Assembly: GCF_018446385.1 (NCBI RefSeq)
Contig: NC_055998.1
Coordinates: 76,502,744-76,566,743 of the forward strand
DNA length: 64,000 bases
Direction: 5' to 3'
Source of the DNA: Zingiber officinale
Lineage: Eukaryota > Streptophyta > Magnoliopsida > Zingiberales > Zingiberaceae
The position numbers and the translations under genes are program-made. Under the pieces are notes generated by a model, which was given only the letters and a program-made list of their open reading frames with translations, made no database searches and was not told where the DNA came from. Positions within the stretch are counted from its first letter, which is position 1; each line of letters opens with the position of its first letter. Below, piece after piece: positions 59,577-64,000 of this stretch.

Positions 59577-60845
59577 ATGGAGCCAAAGCCCACCGGCAAG
59601 ACTGCGCGCAGCCCGTCATGGCCGGAGCTGCTGGGATCCGACCACTGGTCGGGCCTCCTCGACCCCCTCGACATCTCCCTCCGCCGCCTCATCCTCCAAT
59701 GCGGCGACCTGTGCCAGGTCACCTACGACTCCTTCAACGGCGACACCCATTCCAAGTACTGCGGCAGCTGCCGGTACGGCAAGCGCAGCCTCCTCTCCGA
59801 CGTCTTCTTCCCCGGCGCCGCCGACTACGAGATCTACGACTACCTCTACGCCACCTCCGAAGTCTCCGTCCCCGACGACTTGCTCCTCTTCCCCCTCGCC
59901 GGCGACGGCGCCTGGAGCAAGGACTCCAACTGGATAGGCTACGTCGCGGTGTCAACCGCCGTCGACGGGGGGCGGGTGATCTACGTGGTATGGCGGGGGA
60001 CGATCCGGACGCTGGAGTGGGTAGACGTGTTGTTGCCGGATCCCGTCAAGATCGACACCATTCTCTCCTCTAAAACAGAGGAGGCGGCGGCCAGTTGCAG
60101 GGTGATGAAGGGGTGGTACGTGATCTACACCTCGAGCAACGCTGACTCCCCGTACACCAAGCGGAGCGCGAGGGACCAGCTCACGTTCGCCATTAAAGCC
60201 CTGGTGGAGCTGTACAAGGAGGAGAGCCTCAGCATCGTGTGCGTCGGCCACAGCCTCGGCGCCGCCCTCGCCGTCCTGAGCGCCTTCGACATTGCGGAGA
60301 ACGGCCTGTCGAGAACCGGCGGCTCCGGCGGGACGACGTTCCCGGTGTCCGCCGTGGTGTTCGGGAGCCCGCAGGTGGGAAACAGAGCCTTCAACCGACG
60401 CCTGGAGAACCTGCCCAATCTGCGAGTTCTCCAGGTGAAGAACAAGACCGATCTCATCCCGCAGTACCCGAGCCGTCTGCTGGGCTTCGCGGACACCGCC
60501 GGCGCGGTGCTGGAGGTAGACGGCCGGAAGTCGCCGTACCTGAAGCAGTCGACGAACCCTGGCGACTGGCACAACCTGCAGGGGATCCTACACGCTGTGG
60601 CGGGGTGGAACGGGCCTTCCGGAAAGTTCGAGCTGAGGGTGAAGCGCAGCATAGCGCTGGTGAACAAGTCGTCGGACTTCCTCAAGGACGAGTACCTGGT
60701 GCCGGGGTTGTGGTGGGTGGAGAAGAACAAGGGCATGGTGCTCGGCGCTGACGGCGAGTGGGAGCTCACTCCGCCGCCGAAGGACGGCATCCCCACCCCA
60801 CTCGGGTCGGAGAAGACTGGGAATATTCCGGCGGAGGAAGAGTAG
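59577..60845 (+). CDS. Phospholipase A1, class II (lipase class 3, DAD1/DSEL type)
   Basis: PLA1-II enzymes remove the sn-1 acyl chain of glycerolipids. This one is a single exon of 422 residues, the usual length for the class, and starts MEPKPTGKTARSPSWPELLG. There is no obvious transit peptide, which points to the cytosol. Family blocks are SDHWSGLLDPLDISLRRLI, YGDGAW-type sequence (LAGDGAWSKDSNWIGYVAVS) and VVWRGTI. The nucleophile is Ser226 in GHSLG, followed by AALAVLSAFDIA and VFGSPQVGNRAF. Asp292 in KNKTDLIPQYP and a His in DWHNLQGILHAVAGW (332 or 339) complete the triad. The 5' half is very GC-rich with C- and G-ending codons, unlike the flanking DNA but common in grass- and ginger-type monocot genes. 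It looks intact. The exact paralogue and substrate cannot be told. Confidence 0.93.
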   Translation: MEPKPTGKTARSPSWPELLGSDHWSGLLDPLDISLRRLILQCGDLCQVTYDSFNGDTHSKYCGSCRYGKRSLLSDVFFPGAADYEIYDYLYATSEVSVPDDLLLFPLAGDGAWSKDSNWIGYVAVSTAVDGGRVIYVVWRGTIRTLEWVDVLLPDPVKIDTILSSKTEEAAASCRVMKGWYVIYTSSNADSPYTKRSARDQLTFAIKALVELYKEESLSIVCVGHSLGAALAVLSAFDIAENGLSRTGGSGGTTFPVSAVVFGSPQVGNRAFNRRLENLPNLRVLQVKNKTDLIPQYPSRLLGFADTAGAVLEVDGRKSPYLKQSTNPGDWHNLQGILHAVAGWNGPSGKFELRVKRSIALVNKSSDFLKDEYLVPGLWWVEKNKGMVLGADGEWELTPPPKDGIPTPLGSEKTGNIPAEEE

Positions 60846-62322
60846 CAGTCCGTGCAGTGATTCCTCTGAGCTGTTCGACCGATAAATCAATCATTTCCAT
60901 TGCTAGATAAATAAATTAAAATATTAAAAATTATGTCGTGTGTTGTTTATAATATTATTTTATTTTTAATAAAAAATCATAAATTATTCATAAATAATAT
61001 TTATGAATAATATCTACAAATAAATTTTATTATCAATAAAAAATTTTATCCAAATAAATAAATAAATTTGTAATACCAGACTCACTACAATCAAATTTAA
61101 ATGAAACTGAAACAAATTTAAATTCATAAAAAATTAAGTCAAAACTATTTTATTGATTTTAAATTTGAATTGACTTGATTATCTTTTTAAATAAGTTTAA
61201 TCAACATAAACTTACTTTGATACGGCTTTATTTCTAATTCACATATAGATCGTTTATTATAATTAGTTTAATATTGATTATAATTCAGTTAACATTAATC
61301 CATTGTAAAAATAATATTCAAGTTGTAATTTATTAGGCTTATACTACTTACTATTATCTCACAAAGCTAGTTAACAAGAGAATTACATGTTACTAAATTA
61401 CTAATTCTATAATATAAAAATAATAAAATCTTATACAAAGTAGCCGGCTATGAGTGGATCTATTAGTGAGATGGAAGTCATATTGAGGATCTTGGGCCGA
61501 CTAGAAAAGAGTTTGATGCGGATATAGTTTATGGCATAGGAGGGAGGAAGGGAAGGGTAGTTTCGTCATTTCATTTGTTGAGGGTTTTGTGCTCATAAAG
61601 TGCACTGTTCACATGCGACAGAGGGGGGAGTTTTTTTTTGTGCGTGGAACCGTCGCCAGGAGAAAAAAGGCTTTCTTCCTCCATCCTCCGTTCCTCGCCG
61701 GAGTTGACGCCGGTCGATACCTCTTCTCCTCTCCCCCTCGTGACGCCACCGCTGGGCGGATTCGCCACTACTGCTCTTTTCCTTCCTTCTCGCGATGTCG
61801 ACCACAGCGTCTCCCTTTCCTTCTTCCTCCATGCTTATGCCGTCGTCGGTCAAATCGACGCCGACAGCCAGCGAAGGCTTCTCCTTATGTAGCTAAGAGG
61901 AACCCAAGGAGGGAGGCGCGTTTTCCTTTGGGTCGCCAAGCACAGGAGGGGGTCTGGTCACCTCTCCTCTCCTCTCATCCTCTCGCCGACAGAGATCTCC
62001 AGTCGTTGCTACCCCTCTCCTACACAGCCTCCACCTGCTGCGGCCTCCGCCACCAACGAATGCCTCAGCCAGCAGGCACCGACTTCAACAGGTACCGTAG
62101 CCTCCGCCGCTAGCGGGCCTCCTGCTGCCTTCAACAGGCACCGCCGACTCCGCACCCGGCGGGGGCAGCAGCCTTCGGCGAGCACCGTGCTCCCTCCAGC
62201 GGCTACCAGCGCTTCACGTCGCTATTGTCGCCTCCAGCGGCCGTGGATATGGTCACAGGCGCCTCCAGCAGCCGCTGGCATCGCCCTCTAGTGGGCACCG
62301 CCTTCGGCCATAGCCGCCGTCA
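60846..62322. other. Intergenic; GC-rich block without recognised gene
   Basis: 60846-61570 is AT-rich with nothing visible apart from the PLA1 3' UTR. 61620-62320 is C-rich and has several overlapping short frames (for example 61638-61892 and 61589-62113) made mostly of Ser, Pro, Arg and Leu. I see no domain and no convincing splice pattern. CCTCCAGCGGC-type short repeats occur near 62190-62290. It may belong to the transposable element that follows. Confidence 0.35.
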
Positions 62323-64000
62323 TGTAACGACCCGACCCATTTGGCGACCCTCGGGTCGTCGACCGTCGACTATCGGTCGTGCCGTTACTCACTAGGACTT
62401 TCCACCCCTGGCCAGTGGATTTTTGCCTCTCATAGGATTCGAACTCTAGACCTCCAGGCTTAAATACTAGAGTTTATGAATCCTGGTAGCCAAGTGAGCG
62501 TCGCTCACTTGACTACCAGGATTCATAAACTCTAGACCTCCAGGCTAAGTAGTAGAGTTTATGAATCCTGATAGCCAAGTGAGTGCGACTACTACTCTCT
62601 AAGGGTGACCGTTACTTAACTACTAACTCTACTTAACCGGTATGATCGAAACCACGAGGAGTCTCTACCGAAAAATTTCGGCAGCATCTCCCCTGTACCG
62701 GTGACCATAAAATGAGATACATACATAGTATACCTCAGTCACAGGCGGCTGGAACATATATCAAACAACCACGCAGTTCATATATAACCAAAATAATCAA
62801 CTCTCGCAAAGCACGATAAAATGATCCATAGAATAGCATGTACAAGTTCTAAATTCTTTTAACAATTTAACGAAAACAGTCTTAATAAATTCTTGGCAAA
62901 TCCCCAGATCTTTCCATAGTCCAGGCATCACACACCTTTCTTGCATCTCCTTGTCGCCTTCCTTCACATTAGCTTTCCTTTTCCTTTATCTGCAGTAGGA
63001 GGAATGCAAACTATAAGCCAATGCTTAGTAAGCGCTATCTAACTCACAAAACTCGAAAAGAGCATATAATACGAAGAATGCTAAAACTGAAATGCTAAAA
63101 AGACAAGCTACTCATGCTCCTCTAATAGCAAAGCACTAAATAATCTGCATACTCATGATATACAAGAATAAATCTTCATGCTGAAAATAAAGCTAATCAT
63201 GCTCAATAAACTCATAAGGAAAACAAATGAAAACCAATACTGTATGCTTAGAATTATAAGAGCTAAACTTTGCTTGTTCTAAACATAGGTGATACTTGTT
63301 TCATTTACTTATAGCCTTATACTTGAAATTAATATTTAACTTTCTTCTTCTCTTTCTTGGGCCCAGGCTTAGTACCAAATGCGCGCTCTCTAATAGAGAC
63401 TGAGGTAGCGAGCCTCCAGTCCTATGAGGGTAAAGACCTTGGTCTTACCAGGGCCAAGACCTTGAAATTAGTCACCTGGATTTATATATATATATATATA
63501 TACCATAATCTATTCATGCACATCTAAAAGCAAGGGGAAGACAAAAATCAACCTACAATACCTATAAAAATCTGCATGTCATACTTATCAAAATCTAATA
63601 GCAAGGAAATCTAGAGATCTAAAGTCGATACTGCTCATGCTGGAATCTATAGCAAGGAAATAGCAATATAATTCAATACTGCCCATGCTCAAATCCATAA
63701 CAAAGAAATGGAAATAGGATTCAACACTGCTCATGCTCAAATCTATAGCAACGAAATAGAAACATGAAAGATGATCATATAGCAATTTCTACTGTAAGAA
63801 AAACTCCTACTGTAAGGAATTAAAACATGCATTATTCTCATTGTTGGGTGCCACGACAACAAGGAAATAAAACAGAAAATGTCTCTGCTTCAGCTCACTA
63901 CAGCAGGAATACTACAGCATGTTAAAGAATAAATAGGACTATAGTCTAAACAGTAGGTTTACAAATTTTGAAACCAAAGGTTTAACAAGCTACTGAAATC
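62323..64000 (+). mobile_element. Possible Gypsy LTR, continuing past the window
   Basis: It starts TGTAACGACCCGACCC, a frequent opening of plant chromovirus LTRs. It includes AATTTCGGCAGCATCTCCCC near 62675 and CCAATGCTTAGTAAGCGC near 63020, phrases I associate with such LTRs. No coding sequence is present up to the window end. A TA run lies at 63484-63504. Repeated CTCATGCTCAAATC(T/C)ATAGCAA units near 63640-63760 form a short tandem array; the frame 63588-63785 on the minus strand is its by-product. Confidence 0.4.
62467..62535. repeat. Near-perfect 34-bp inverted repeat
   Basis: Arms 62467-62500 and 62502-62535 (CTAGAGTTTATGAATCC...) differ at one position and are parted by one base. A third, direct copy of the arm lies at about 62548-62582. 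Confidence 0.85.

Noticed and set aside
59734-60796. Long minus-strand and alternative-frame ORFs over the PLA1 gene
   Set aside because: They are shadows of a GC-rich coding sequence. Only the frame at 59577 has lipase motifs.
61589-62113. 174-codon plus-strand ORF and overlapping frames
   Set aside because: Biased composition from C-rich DNA, no domain, and several frames open at once on both strands.
62430-62460. tRNA gene suggested by a GATTCGAA stretch on the minus strand
   Set aside because: Only a B-box-like piece is present; no cloverleaf or acceptor stem can be drawn.

Overview
This is a plant nuclear genome window. The genes are spliced with GT-AG introns, most of the DNA is nested LTR retrotransposons and MITEs, and one intronless gene has the very GC-rich, C/G-ending codons common in commelinid monocots. 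The gene set and repeats would suit a monocot such as a member of the Zingiberales, but the species cannot be fixed from the sequence. Coordinates are plus-strand; no tool or database search was run, so family names come from motif recognition.

Region by region. 1-3867 is the 3' part of a Tat-lineage Ty3/Gypsy element (tandem repeats, antisense ORF, polypurine tract, 3' LTR). 3868-7138 is a patchwork of older LTR-retrotransposon pieces. 7139-15153 is a minus-strand Copia element with only a gag remnant; a complete hAT transposon (8948-12611) with a perfect 8-bp target duplication sits inside it. 15736-17236 holds the last two exons of a conserved plant gene of unknown function. 18128-37914 is a three-level nest: a TIR element split by a minus-strand Tat Gypsy (18188-36419), which is itself occupied by an LTR-gag-LTR-gag-LTR tandem (19955-32884) of a gag-only Copia-like element. 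38830-60845 is gene-rich: LOG (cytokinin activation), CLPR1 (plastid Clp protease, minus strand), a plant cysteine oxidase whose first intron is swollen to about 8.4 kb by a Copia element with two nested MITEs, a decayed GATA factor, and a class-II phospholipase A1. The right edge (62323-64000) looks like the start of another LTR.

The host genes are independent functions: cytokinin release, plastid proteolysis, oxygen-dependent N-degron control and lipid hydrolysis. LOG and CLPR1 converge. CLPR1 and PCO diverge across a 1.7-kb intergenic space. Nothing suggests an operon or gene cluster.

The most unusual signal is in the LTRs of the gag-only element. They consist of a serial array of short hairpins that share one architecture but have different stem sequences, and paired changes keep the stems complementary. 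The same design survives in an older, diverged relative at 4171-4760. A second set of ATCGAT dyads with matching paired arm changes occurs in these LTRs, in the internal regions and, as loose tandem repeats, in the hAT element.
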